Assembly (NCBI GenBank): GCA_030248295.1
Contig: JASANH010000938.1
Span: forward strand, 124,001 to 188,000
Length of the DNA stretch: 64,000 nucleotides
Source: Mesodorylaimus sp. YZB2_4
Taxonomy: Eukaryota > Nematoda > Enoplea > Dorylaimida > Dorylaimidae
Direction of reading: 5' to 3'
The translations under genes were made by a program, and so were the position numbers. Positions 12,760 through 23,002 of the stretch are shown here, in pieces. Each line of letters opens with the position of its first letter. Position 1 is the first letter of the stretch. Below the pieces are notes generated by a model. That model did no database searches, was not told the DNA's origin, and saw only the letters and a list, made by a program, of their open reading frames with translations.

Positions 12760-13160
12760 ACTGAGCCTCCCGCGCTCGACAGATCCCCCAGATAATAGTG
12801 TAGGATGTCGCAAGGCTTTGATTAAAAATCCACTGCCTCGTCTTTCTTGAGAAGGCAAAATGATGAAGTTAGCAAGTGAGCGTTAAAAAATGCTTTCCTA
12901 GTCTTGGCGCCTTTTGCAGACAACTTTTCTTTTCTGGCATACGTGAACTTGACGCGGGAAATTCAAAAAGGTATGCAAGACTTCGCTCATATCAGCAACA
13001 GATACAGCCACATTGCAATTATTACTGTATTTACAATATTCTTTAGTTGCCTTTACTAATACAAGAAGGAGCAGCCTTACATAATGTCGCATCGCACCGA
13101 CCCTTAATCTACGTTCTCATAGTATACCTAGAAGGTGACCAGAAACATGAATCGAATCCA
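12760..13160. other. spacer, nothing recognised
   Basis: About 400 bp separate the Ser/Ala-rich gene from the small cysteine-rich secreted gene. I see no supported exon or repeat. Confidence 0.5.
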
Positions 13161-13161
13161 A

Positions 13162-13569
13162 TCATGATTCCGCACTAGAATTCCCATTCGTGCTGTTCTT
13201 ACGTCCCAATGCTTGCCTGATCTGGGTCTGAGTAGGAGCGCAGAAGCAGCTTCGGTAAGTGACATTGCCCAGGGTCTGGCACTGGCAGGTGTTGACCACC
13301 CGATTGTCGTCCGCCTTGCATTCCTGCCGACACTGGGCCATCAGGCACGGGTCCAGGGGCGGGAAGTCACACGGGAGCATGATCGTGGCACATCGTGGCA
13401 AGCACCGACCAGGCGAGGACGTGCTGGCTTGTCTCGCATAGCGATATCTAGTCCCAGCGGGCACCGTCCACTCGCTGAAGTGATGCCGAATGGACTGATC
13501 TTCTTGAACAAAGCTGTGACACAATGTCCAACAAACAGTAGAAAGGTAAAGACCGAGGAGAAATCCCAT
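13162..13569 (-). CDS. small secreted cysteine-rich protein
   Basis: An uninterrupted 135-residue frame starts at ATG 13569. Residues 1-20 (MGFLLGLYLSTVCWTLCHSF) form a signal peptide with a hydrophobic core. The region up to about residue 46 contains RYRYARQ, a possible basic processing site. The C-terminal part has ten cysteines: C-x3-C, then C and C in LPCDFPPLDPC, LMAQCRQEC, a TCQCQTLG pair and a SCFC pair. It ends in a polar tail (RKNSTNGNSSAES). The even number of cysteines fits five disulphides in an extracellular or secretory product. I do not recognise the spacing as a named family. No intron is apparent. It could be a single-copy secreted effector, cuticle or gland product; that is inference. 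Confidence 0.65.
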   Translation of the reverse strand: MGFLLGLYLSTVCWTLCHSFVQEDQSIRHHFSEWTVPAGTRYRYARQASTSSPGRCLPRCATIMLPCDFPPLDPCLMAQCRQECKADDNRVVNTCQCQTLGNVTYRSCFCAPTQTQIRQALGRKNSTNGNSSAES

Positions 13570-14434
13570 GTCAGACGAGAAGGTAGCAGAAGGCGATTAT
13601 GGTATTTGTCTGAAGAAGTCTGTCCAATGTTTCCAAGCGGAACAGCTGGTGCTTTGGAGAGAGAAATGAGAGCAGACGGAACCAGTTTCCTATTGTATGC
13701 CTGCATCTGCATCGGCTTAGTGGTCTTTCTGTAGCCATCAGACTGTCTACTCTGAATGGAAACCGGTCGGGGGGGAATCTTAGATGATGGAGTGATCTAC
13801 ACTCCATTATAGTCGTATGTGAGTGCATGGTTTTATTTGCGATGCGTACAGAGGGGAGTGCGTGGGGGCTGGTCAAAACACGGACGATAGCACCAAGGAA
13901 TGGCCACCTTGTCACAGGTCGCATCACGAAACATGATCGCTTTTCTCCCACACTTTCCCTGTCTTCATATTCAACACTGTTTGAGTGCATTACTGAGACA
14001 GGCATGCCAGTGGGCTAATTGGGTATTTACTATGCCTGTACAGAGCCCCTTGCGAGAGTTCCAGGCAAAGACGAAGCAGACTTCGGAACTCGCCCTTTAA
14101 TCAATAATGTTTGCCCTTCTCAAATGTACAGGCTCGAGTTTAGACGATAAGCATGCTCAGTTGAAATACTTGGAGAGAGCTCGTTGGTTTAATCGATGCG
14201 CCGACTGTGCAGCGATGGTGGGCCATGTAGGAGGCCTAATGTCGAGGAGTAGAGCCTAACGTATGGATAGTCCCATTACATCACAAAATGCCTATCTAAC
14301 AGACCATTTCTTATCAGACCGTCTTATCAGTGCCAGAACAGATGGCTACCGTTTCACCTGACCAGTCCCTTCCCCCGAAGTGCACATCCAACCTTGGCCC
14401 ACCTAACCATCCGCACAATCCTCATCTTCTTGAG
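13570..14434. other. spacer, nothing recognised
   Basis: This stretch lies between the divergently placed cysteine-rich gene (minus) and the DEG/ENaC locus (plus), so it probably holds both promoters. No clear TATA box or exon is visible. Confidence 0.4.
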
Positions 14435-16257
14435 ATGGCTACGGCCATTGTACGAGAATGGTGTCAGCAGACAGTCCATCACGGAATTCGTGATTTAAAT
14501 GGCCAAAAGTGCGCTGCTCAAAGGCATATGGCTCCTGGTAGTGATGACCGGCTGTTTCTTCGCTGTGAACCAAAAAGTGGAACTGATTTTGAGCTTTGCA
14601 CTTGATGACATGTGGGAAACAAGAATTTACACAGAGGCACCCCATGGTGACTCCTTACCCTGCCGAACATCACCATATGCCTTCCCACTCCGCTCTACAC
14701 CAGTCAGATATCAGACCTAAATGTAACGGACCATCGGCACATAGCCTATCTGGTCTCTGCGCCCGGAGAAGACGGCTTAAAATTTTATGTCACATTCTTG
14801 AGCCCTGATGAAGGTGATACTAGTTTCGATCTTGACCTAGTCAAGTTGAACGAGGCCAAGCAAGTAAGACTGGTTCTCTTGCATCTATCACCGTGCACCA
14901 TCGGATGTTTCAGCTCCTAAGTTCCATGTCGGTGTCGTGCGAGCACATTCTGTTAGACTGCGGTTAGAACCACGGATTTCGATTCACGCTAGATTGCAAC
15001 TGCTCCAGGATAAGTTTGAATACGACATCGAATCCACGCTGTTTTAAGATAAGCTCTGGCAAGATTTTCAGCGGTTCCGAAATGATGGCCACGGGTAGGG
15101 TTCGTTGCTTGAGCCGCTTCGTGCTTTATCTTATATTTTAGGGTATGACTCCGATGGGAGGCTCCTGATCAACCCACGATTAAATGAGTATTACGATCAC
15201 TTGCTCTTCGATGAGAGGGCGCACGCTGGTATTAAGCTCCTGATTTATTTCGGGCAAGACGACCTCGGGGTCCTTCGTCAGCCCGGGCACGAGTATAGCC
15301 ATTGCTATGACGGCCGAAAAACATAGGACCATTGTGAGGGAACGAAGGACATTGAATTTCTACAAGCCGAAAGAGCTGTGTGGGACTTACACTTCGTACA
15401 AGCGGTTGAATTCTCGTAAGCAGCCCTGTCCATCTGCTCAACGGCAGTGCTGAGCCCTAATTTTGATAGGCACCAGCGCAAGAGAACTTTGCCAATGGGA
15501 TTGTTACGCCACCTTCCTTATGGAATTGTGCCAATTTGCGTTTGTCATGGCGATCCAACGTTACAAAATGTTCGACGGAAGCAGATCGAGCATGCTGGGC
15601 CAAAATGTGGGCATATCTTATCGTTTTCTGTCCCTATGTCCTGGTCTTTTGCTTTGCACGGAAATTAGAGGACGTGGTTTTCATGCATTAAGCATTAGTA
15701 GACCCAGCATACTGTACATTGATCTCGATTTCTGACATGACGGCTAATCTCAGATAAGCTTAACCGTATCAATTATCCCAATATTTACGAAAGTTTACCA
15801 TTTTGGGAAAAAGTTGCTCTGGAAGACTAAAGTACTAGCCAGCGGGTTCAACTACAGTCGGTGTGCCCTTAAGTGCAAAAAGCCATTCGAGTTCAAGACG
15901 ATCAGTACTCGTATGTCCTCGAGTCAGTTTCCAGCTCCCACGAAAGTGAAGTCACTCACGAGGTACATTAATCGACTGTCGACTGGAACGCAATACACGG
16001 AGGACGACGTGAGGCAACTGATTCTCGTGCACCTGTTCTACGAGACTAACGAATACCGGCTGTACGAGACTGTTGACACAGGATCATTGGACGAATTCAT
16101 ATCCATAGGTGGCACATTGGGCGTGTGGACTGGCCTCAGTCTGATCGGCATCTTCCAAGCAATACTCTTCATCTTCTTTATAGCTGATTCCGTAGTCAGA
16201 CGGATTTTGAGGGTCTTATCGAGCAGAGTAGAGCCTCTAGAGAAGTCCGTGAACTAA
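14435..16257 (+). pseudogene. DEG/ENaC (amiloride-sensitive) sodium channel, frame-disrupted
   Basis: The parts of an acid-sensing/degenerin channel appear in order. The N-terminal signature REWCQQTVHHGIRDLN is followed, after a one-base slip near 14498, by TM1 (KGIWLLVVMTGCFFAV). A second slip near 14653 leads to LPNITICLPTPL, the usual post-TM1 motif, then a long extracellular exon ending LNEAKQ at a GTAAGA donor (about 14862). The next exon has an in-frame TAG near 14965. The exon from 15142 gives NEYYDHLLFDERAHAGIKLL and, after a slip in a GGGG run near 15267, SFVSPGTSIAIAMTAEKHRT, the classic VSPG segment. The cysteine-rich region follows (CQWDCYATFLMELC), again needing a slip. The last exon (about 15756-16257) is clean: CALKCKKPFEFKTIS, then the DEG/ENaC TM2 block ISIGGTLGVWTGLSLI and a stop. 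Members of the family are trimeric cation channels in the plasma membrane. At least three slips and one stop suggest a pseudogene; assembly errors are the alternative. Confidence 0.75.
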
Positions 16258-16999
16258 AACTAACTTATATGTAGTCCGGTAAGGTGTGGGTCTAAATACA
16301 GTGTTTCGTTAGCTGCTGTGGCCAACACGATCGTGACCAGCAGGATAGCCCATATATCAAAGTCAGCCTTTCACCATTTCCATGTCCCTCATGTCCTTAT
16401 CATGGTTCACTTGAAATCGCTCGCGGATGACTTAGGTATTTCGACTCGTTTGTGTGCTCGTAATCACATTCTTGGGCGACGATTCTCCAAGTGCATGACA
16501 TTTGGGCATCTATCACACGCAGAAGGGTGACTATACCGTCTGCTATACGCACGGGTGTACGACGCCTTGTTATATCGAGCGTTCCCAAAGATATGACGCG
16601 AAGGAGTGAGTATAGTGCCCGAAGTGAGCGGGCCTAATCCAGGGAAGATTACAGACAAGGCATGCATCAAGACCCTTCGAGTAGTTTTTGCTGACCAATA
16701 TGTCCAGGCAAACCTGCCGAACACATCGCGTAGAATTTAAGTGTGTACAACAACCGAACGTGCAAACGACACCCTAGCCCATCATGCATCACCATTGATC
16801 ATCTTGTCACATCTTCTCTTTCGCCGTCATTTGAACCCGTTCTGCCGTCCACTGGCCCCGCCCGACAAGCCGCACCGTCCTCCATTCGACTTTTTCCACC
16901 GACTTGCCCCCGGCAGCTGCGATCGCGGTTTCGCCGATGCCCACGGAGAGAAGCCGTGGATTGTTGGCGAGGGAATGTCCTCTGAAATGGAAAGGTTGC
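16258..16999. other. spacer, nothing recognised
   Basis: Convergent spacer between the DEG/ENaC locus (plus) and the 3' end of the GTSF1-like gene (minus). Overlapping open frames are present on both strands without family support. Confidence 0.4.
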
Positions 17000-17903
17000 C
17001 TATAAACAGCGGACGAAGAAGCGGAAGTGCGGCTCACCGAGAGAAGAGACGGACCCTGACAGCATTTTCCCCTCGCAAGTTCGATCGCCGACGAAAGCTA
17101 GCCCATGACTCGGCCGATGCCCACCTCGAAGCGTCGGTACCGAAGACTGGTGCCACTTTAACCAACGCTGGCGCCGAACTCCCGCAGTCGCCATTTCGTA
17201 CATGTCCAGCTCTGAAAACGAGCACATCGTTACACTTCGGCGATCCTAACAAGACACACTTACCGTATCGTTTCGCGTTCCAGGTTTGCAGACGTGGTCC
17301 CGAGTTTCGCCATTTCGAGTAGCCTGCCTTGCGAGAGAAGTACGCCGATTGAGATCGATCGCTGCTTGCGCCAGATGGCTCGCAACCTGAAACCGAACAA
17401 GATCTTACGATTAGATTTACAGCTCATTGATCTATGAAAGCTTTGAATGGAAATGCAAATTTTCGCGGTGAAGTATCTGGTGATTTCTTACCTTGCTTCT
17501 TGCCGTGTCCGGAACGGGAAGTCGACTTGGCTACTTCTTGAAGTTTCGCTTTGCATTCTATAAAGAGTGCGGGAAGGCGTAGGGCGAGGTCACCTTCTCC
17601 CCCCCTCCCAAAGAGAGCACTGTACTGACCCGACAATTCGTCGTTCAACCACCGATCGGGACAGGTGAGCTCGTGATAGCGTTCTTCGGGCGCAGGAACG
17701 ACGTGGGCGCCGTTGTATGAGCACGTATTGGAAGGACCACGCCAGGTTTGACGGCATCGAGCCAGATGCACGTTGAACAACTCGACGGGCGCCGATGATC
17801 GACAGGTCGGGTACACGCACGATATCGGTTCCACTCCGACCGCAGCCAATTTCTTCGCCATTTCAGATGACACGTTAGACGTAACCGCACTCGGCTGTTC
17901 CAT
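17000..17903 (-). CDS. GTSF1-like CHHC zinc-finger protein
   Basis: Four exons (17903-17630, 17557-17492, 17386-17264, 17211-17000) join in frame to 224 residues. Two U11-48K/GTSF1-type CHHC fingers lie near the N-terminus. The second is canonical: C-x5-H-x9-H-x3-C in CSYNGAHVVP...ERYHELTC. The first (CVYPTCRSSAPVELFNVHLARC) has the outer C and the H-x3-C but has C-x4-C in place of the first C-x5-H. A basic linker (KSTSRSGHGKKQ) and a Tyr/Trp-containing tail (SKWRNSGPRLQTW) follow. GTSF1/Asterix proteins bind tRNA or RNA through these fingers and act with Piwi-class Argonautes in small-RNA silencing; in C. elegans GTSF-1 acts in endogenous siRNA pathways. This protein is longer than human GTSF1 (167 residues). 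The last exon has lower coding confidence; an alternative splice inside it would change the C-terminus. U11-48K is an alternative but is a larger protein. Confidence 0.7.
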
Positions 17904-18865
17904 TCGCCCACCAATGGGCCTTTGAATTCACAAACAGCAACGGTCACGCGACCGTCTCGTAGTATTCACGAAGCTATGATTGATTGTCCAGCTGAATCCA
18001 CCCACCTCTACCCGTGCTTTACACTTTCTTGCTTTACACTACAGCGACCTGGACACCACAAGCATCAAAGGTAAAGGTTATGATAAACTGCGCGCGCCAC
18101 ACACATGCGCACACACACATAGTATGCATGGCTGACATGATTTCAAATTTGACGAAAGCTACTCCTCGATGAACATTTTCAAATATTTCTAAGCTCTTGT
18201 TTGTGGGCCTACTCAAACGAGTAATGAGATCTTTTTTACTACGATTTCCAAGTCTGAAAGCAAAGTAAACTATTGCTCGAATTCCCTTTCGAGAGTTTCA
18301 TTGTGTGTGCGCTGCTGGTTTACATTGCCAGCAAAATTTTATTTTTCCAAAAACCCCAGGCCACAGTTTCCTCCACTTTAAAACGATCTCACTGTTGAAT
18401 TTCAAGACCCACGTCTCTGACCAAAAGACGACAACAGTGTCTCAAAACCTGGCTCTTTGATAAGCGTAAGGATTTGGTGTGTGTGCGCATATATAATCGT
18501 AAGGTCTCGTTTTAAATTCTCTCCCCTAAAAGCGCACAAGACATTCTCAAGAAAGTGTGTCCTCCTACAATGGCTTCTTCATGAAACAGACCAGAGATAC
18601 ACGCGTCTGATGTATTGTTCAGCGACAAGAGGTGCCACATCCCCTACAGCCCTCACAGCACATTCTGTAAAACGCTCGCTCGAGATCGGCTCAGATTCTA
18701 TAAACAGCTGCTGTCACAACCCACCTCCCTGAGAAATATCGAGGCCATTACTAGCATCTGCCTTTAAGGCCTGGCCCAAAGATATCCGGTACATATGCCC
18801 ATACACATTCACAGCGGCACAGTCCATACAAGCATACCTTTTCAAAGCACAGTTCTTGGCTAGAA
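17904..18865. other. divergent promoter region and spacer
   Basis: About 960 bp separate the GTSF1-like gene (minus) from the first EB-module gene (plus). A short CA/TG-type tract is present at about 18098-18121. No exon or repeat with support was found. Confidence 0.4.
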
Positions 18866-19966
18866 ATGTTTTTCGGATTCGCATTGGCCTTAACTAGTCT
18901 GTCCGTCATTGCCGGGCCAGTAATAGTTGCTGTGGGTCAGGACTGTAAGTGACATAGTTTATTACTGTGCTCATACATCACAAGCGACTTTTAGTTGGTG
19001 CCCTCGACGGCCCTTGCAAGGTCACATCTGACTGCGTTGTACCTTGGTCGCAATGCACATCCACCCTGGCCGGACTACGGTGCAGGTGTGCTAAATACTA
19101 CAGAGCTAGTGGATCCACGTGCGTCCCCCAAGGTAGTCTTTCAGTTAACTTTTTCCGCATGAAATAAACATTCCATCTTTATAGACTACTACTGCCCAAG
19201 CGGATTAGCCGGCTGGGTCAGTGCTCCGAAAATTAATTTTAAACCTGTCGAATGCACAGTCAAATCTGTTGTGACAGAAGCTACATGTCCAAGAAAAAAA
19301 GTCGACACATGCCCTGACGACATGTACTGCAGCATTATCGATCCACCTGATGCCGTCCCCGGGGGCATCGCCACGGGGGTCTGCTGCAAAAAGCCGACAC
19401 CAGTGTGCATCACTGGCGATGCACTATCGGCTGATCCCCGGGAAAACTGCTCAACGTGCCCCCAAAGCACCCACTATTGCTACTGCGATCCGTTTTCTGG
19501 CTTCTCCGCCTGCTGCCTTCGTCCGTGTGAGAAAGGAGAGATGCGAAAGGATGGCAAGTGTGTTCCTGTGCCACCACCCACTCCGAGCACTCAAGCCACC
19601 ATCACTACCACAGCCACCACAGGGCAATCGCAGTCGCAATCCTCATCTCTCACAATGAATATGAACCTGCCTCTTGGTAGCAAGATCATGTTTCTAATCC
19701 ACGGTTCGACCAGTAGTCTGTGTGGCGGCGCGTCTTCGTCCCCCTTATCCAACCCTCTCGTGTCCACTGGAATTGCCGCCGGGACTGCAGCACTTGGTGC
19801 ACTTACAAGTCTCTTCAAACGTGAGGCTAATGAGACGGAAGAACTCCACGGGCAAGAAAACGTTGCGAGCCCGTACGAAAGTGGAGGAAACCATCCACCT
19901 CCAATGCCTCCAGTTCCAAGACCACCGCCTGCTGCCGCCGCTCCTGATATCAAGTCAGTCCCGTGA
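18866..19966 (+). CDS. secreted EB-module protein, paralogue 1
   Basis: Three exons (18866-18944, 18995-19132, 19185-19966) give 332 residues. Exon 1 is a signal peptide (MFFGFALALTSLSVIAG). Exon 2 encodes an EB-type cysteine module (GPCKVTSDCVVPWSQC ... CRCAKYYRASGSTC). Exon 3 encodes a cysteine-rich domain with CPDDMYCSIIDPPDA, GVCCKKPTPVCITGD, NCSTCPQSTHYCYC and ACCLRPC. It ends with a Thr/Gln/Ser linker, a hydrophobic SNPLVSTGIAAGTAALGALT stretch, a dibasic LFKRE and a Pro-rich tail (PPPMPPVPRPPP). EB modules are extracellular disulphide folds common in nematode proteins, often next to Kunitz domains as in the gene at 27398. The hydrophobic stretch could be a membrane segment or a late processing site. 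ATG 18866 follows CTAG by 2 nt, which may be a trans-splice acceptor. It is the left member of a tandem pair with the gene at 21966. Confidence 0.85.
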
Positions 19967-20443
19967 AATGATACAGGATAAATTACTGTAATTTGAGGCA
20001 GGAGACCAGTGCTTGGTGAGAACATGAAGCAGTACTTTGGTAGTGACTCGTGAAACTGAACTCTCTGAGCAGGCTTCTCAGGGCACCTCTGTAGCGGCGT
20101 ACAGAGGCGCCCTGAGATCATTGTGCAGAGGACATGTGAAAATCACACAGTACTGATATCACAATGCAAGTGCTACGTTGCCGTCAACCATAATCATTTA
20201 GAGCACTATCGAGACCAGACACGCCTGAGGTATTCAGCACAATGTATAATCCTAGTGTGCGGTGCCTTTGTAGTGCGCTTTAAAGTGCTTGGCTACCGAA
20301 AATATAGCAATAGCAATAGTACAAAGATAATATAATGTTTTTTCTAATATCCTGTGCAGATCGCCTGCTCTGGGCGTAGCCATGGCGAGCAAGCTTTACA
20401 ACAACTCACACCACACTACGCGATATACATATAAGCGGGTAAT

Positions 20444-20488
20444 ACAAACTCAACTGCGACAAACTCAACTGCGACAAACTCAACTGCG
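20444..20488 (+). repeat. 15-bp minisatellite, three units
   Basis: Three perfect head-to-tail units of ACAAACTCAACTGCG follow one another directly. Confidence 0.9.
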
Positions 20489-20586
20489 AGAGTGGTCAGT
20501 TCTCAACATGAACAGAGTTTTATAACCAGCGGCGGGGGGGGGGGGGGAGGAAGAGACCAAAGTCTCTAAGACAAAAAACTTCGACT

Positions 20587-20692
20587 ACAGGCAGGCAAGT
20601 CTCCCAGCTATAACTGCCGCTGTAACATCAACCGGACTGGTTGACGTCTCCCAGCCAGGGGTGAGTATCAATCTCCCAACCGCCAGGAATGC
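20587..20692 (+). repeat. dispersed repeat family, copy C
   Basis: This copy shares blocks CAGGCAAGTCT, AACATCAACCGGA, TTGACGTCTCCCAGCCAGGG and GAGTATCAATC with the copies at 33317-33436 (plus) and 55558-55695 (minus). It lacks the CTCTCCCACTCGCCATGGCC block of the other two. It lies outside genes. No terminal inverted repeat or target duplication is evident. Confidence 0.75.
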
Positions 20693-21965
20693 TGCTTACA
20701 GTATGTATGACCTGCGGTTGGTTTAAATTATCCTTACGAAAGGCGCCTAGCCTCATAGCCCACAACAGTCCCACAACAGTCCCAGCTGATCGTAAGTTCT
20801 TTCGATGGCCGCCAGCGACATTTTGTATTCAATCTTTCTATAACATTCACATCATCTGCGAGTCGCATAGCATTGGCTGATATAGTACCAAACAGTGACA
20901 CCGAGGGTCTTCTCGAGTTATCAACAGTAGTGCACTCCTTGCTCATACTTATTCCGGCCAACGCGACGGCGTATTTAAGGATTGAGAAACTAGAGCTCCA
21001 CTCTAGGTCAGAAACATACAAAAGCGCACTGTGAATGTCCATATTTTCATTCTTATCACACTATCTCATCCCTTCTGATTCTGGCACAGAAACGATAAAA
21101 GACCACATTTTGCACTCTTTTCCACACAGATGCATTGTGCGTCAACCTATGAAAAGGAGAATGGCTGGCTCTTTGTCGTCGCTACTGAGGCCTTACGATC
21201 AGAGTAGTGCTTCCTGATACCAGTATATTAGGAAGCGCTCCTATCCATAACATCTGTTCCTATTTTGCATGATATCGTGCGGAAGATTGTCGATGTGTAA
21301 TTAGAATTTATGCTTATTAGATGATGACATGGGGTTCACCGCTGTTGTCTCATATTTGCACAGATAAAACTTACTCATAGCTGACTCGAAAACACAAGGA
21401 TTACGATAACCACGAGCAGACCTTTACAACATACTCTGTCGATGATTAGGGCACTCTTTTGGCCACCATAAACCGGGGTACAAAATGGGTATCAAAACGA
21501 AAGTGTGCACTGATAGAGGGAGGGCGTCGTGAGGATAGTATGGTAAACTGGGGTGTCATGACGCTCGTACCCTCTGGCCCATCTCCTTCCTCACCACATG
21601 CACCCTTAATTTCCCCACGACCAATTTGGTATCTGGTATTGTGGTATGGTACCCAAAAAAGCGCCAGCCAGACGCGTGTTAATTCACATTTCATACAATT
21701 TTTTCGATCGGGACATTTCGGTTTTATCAGTGAAAAAGACAGAACGTAGCAGATGGTGCGAAGTAGATTGGGACGCAGCCCACCTTAGTGCCTACGTTAG
21801 TTTCCAGTTCAAACTTTCTAGCTCCCGGTCCATGATATCGCACTGGGACTAGTCAGAAGAACATTATTAGCATCTGTGCCCAGGACTCATGCCATTCGAG
21901 GCTTTATTTAGGATTGAACCTATTCCTGCCCCTTCAGTAGGTGGCCAAGCAAATATACCGTAAAA

Positions 21966-23002
21966 ATGATTTTGCTGATCTTGACTCTCGCTTCACTGTG
22001 CATGAGAGGTGTCTCTGTGAATCCGTGTAAGTCGAAAACGCACCTTTGAACTTCCTACCTACACTGAATGGCTTCTTTAGTTGGCACCATTGGCGGACCT
22101 TGCAATGTCAGCAGCGACTGCAATTTCGCTTGGTCAACTTGCCTAACCATTTTTGGCGCAAAGACATGCGCGTGCGATCAATGGCGGATGAGAAGCGGAG
22201 ATATATGCCTGCCAAAAGGTAAGCGTTGCTTCTCTCATCCGAATGTCAATTTGCGCTTATATTTTTCACAGATTACTTCTGCCCTTCTGGAACTGGTCGG
22301 GTCAGCGCTCCAAAAGTAAATTTGAAACCCATCGAATGCACGGTAAAATCCATCGTCACAGAAATTACATGTCCGAGAAAAAAGGCCGACACATGCCCCG
22401 ACGACATGTACTGCAGCATTATCGATCCACCCGATGCCATTCCTGGCGGCATCATTAAGGGAATCTGCTGCAAAAAGCAGACGCCGGTGTGCATCACAGG
22501 CAACGCACTATCGGATGATCCCCGGGAAAACTGCTCAACGTGCCCCCAAAGCACCCACTATTGCTACTGCGATCCACTTTCTGGCTTCTCCGCCTGCTGC
22601 CCTCGCCCGTGTAAGAAAGGGGAGATGCGTAAAGATGGCAAGTGCGTCCCTGCAACCGCTGCTGACACTGCAAGGTTGTCGCAATCCTCATCTCCCACAA
22701 TGAACATGAACCTGCCTCTTGGTAGCAAGGTCATGTTTCTAATCCACGGTTCGACCAGTAGTCTGTGTGGCGGCACGTCTTCGTCCCCCTTATCCAACCC
22801 TCTCGTGTCCACTGGAATTGCCGCCGGGACTGCAGCACTTGGTGCACTTACAAGTCTCTTCAAACGTGAGGCCAATGAGACGGAAGAACTCCACGGGCAA
22901 GAAAACGTTGCGAGCCCATACGGAAGTGGAGGAAGCCATCCACCTCCAATGCCTCCAGTTCCAAGACCACCGCCCGCTCATGACCAGCAGCCAGCCCCAT
23001 GA
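21966..23002 (+). CDS. secreted EB-module protein, paralogue 2
   Basis: Three exons (21966-22026, 22081-22218, 22272-23002) give 309 residues, with the same intron phases as paralogue 1 and an exon 2 of the same length (138 bp). The signal peptide is MILLILTLASLCMRGVSV. The EB module reads GPCNVSSDCNFAWSTC ... CACDQWRMRSGDIC. The exon 3 cysteine domain and the hydrophobic and Pro-rich tail are nearly identical to those of paralogue 1, including silent positions, while exons 1 and 2 are clearly diverged. The linker is shorter and lacks most of the Thr/Gln run. The protein is presumably secreted or membrane-tethered with the same role. The uneven divergence suggests gene conversion of exon 3. 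Confidence 0.85.

Larger units (their letters stand above)
19967..21965. other. spacer between EB paralogues
   Basis: Two kilobases without a supported gene. It holds a 15-bp minisatellite (three copies), a G run at about 20533, and one copy of the dispersed repeat listed below. The 5' flank of the right EB gene shows no clear similarity to that of the left one by eye. Confidence 0.5.

Noticed and set aside
14330-14605. Independent 91-codon gene in the frame starting near 14330.
   Set aside because: Part of this frame is the N-terminal segment of the DEG/ENaC locus; the rest lies upstream of its likely Met and is unsupported.
19271-20121. Long minus-strand frame (176 codons) opposite EB gene 1.
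   Set aside because: It is the antisense shadow of the well-supported EB exon 3; the same shadow recurs opposite EB gene 2.
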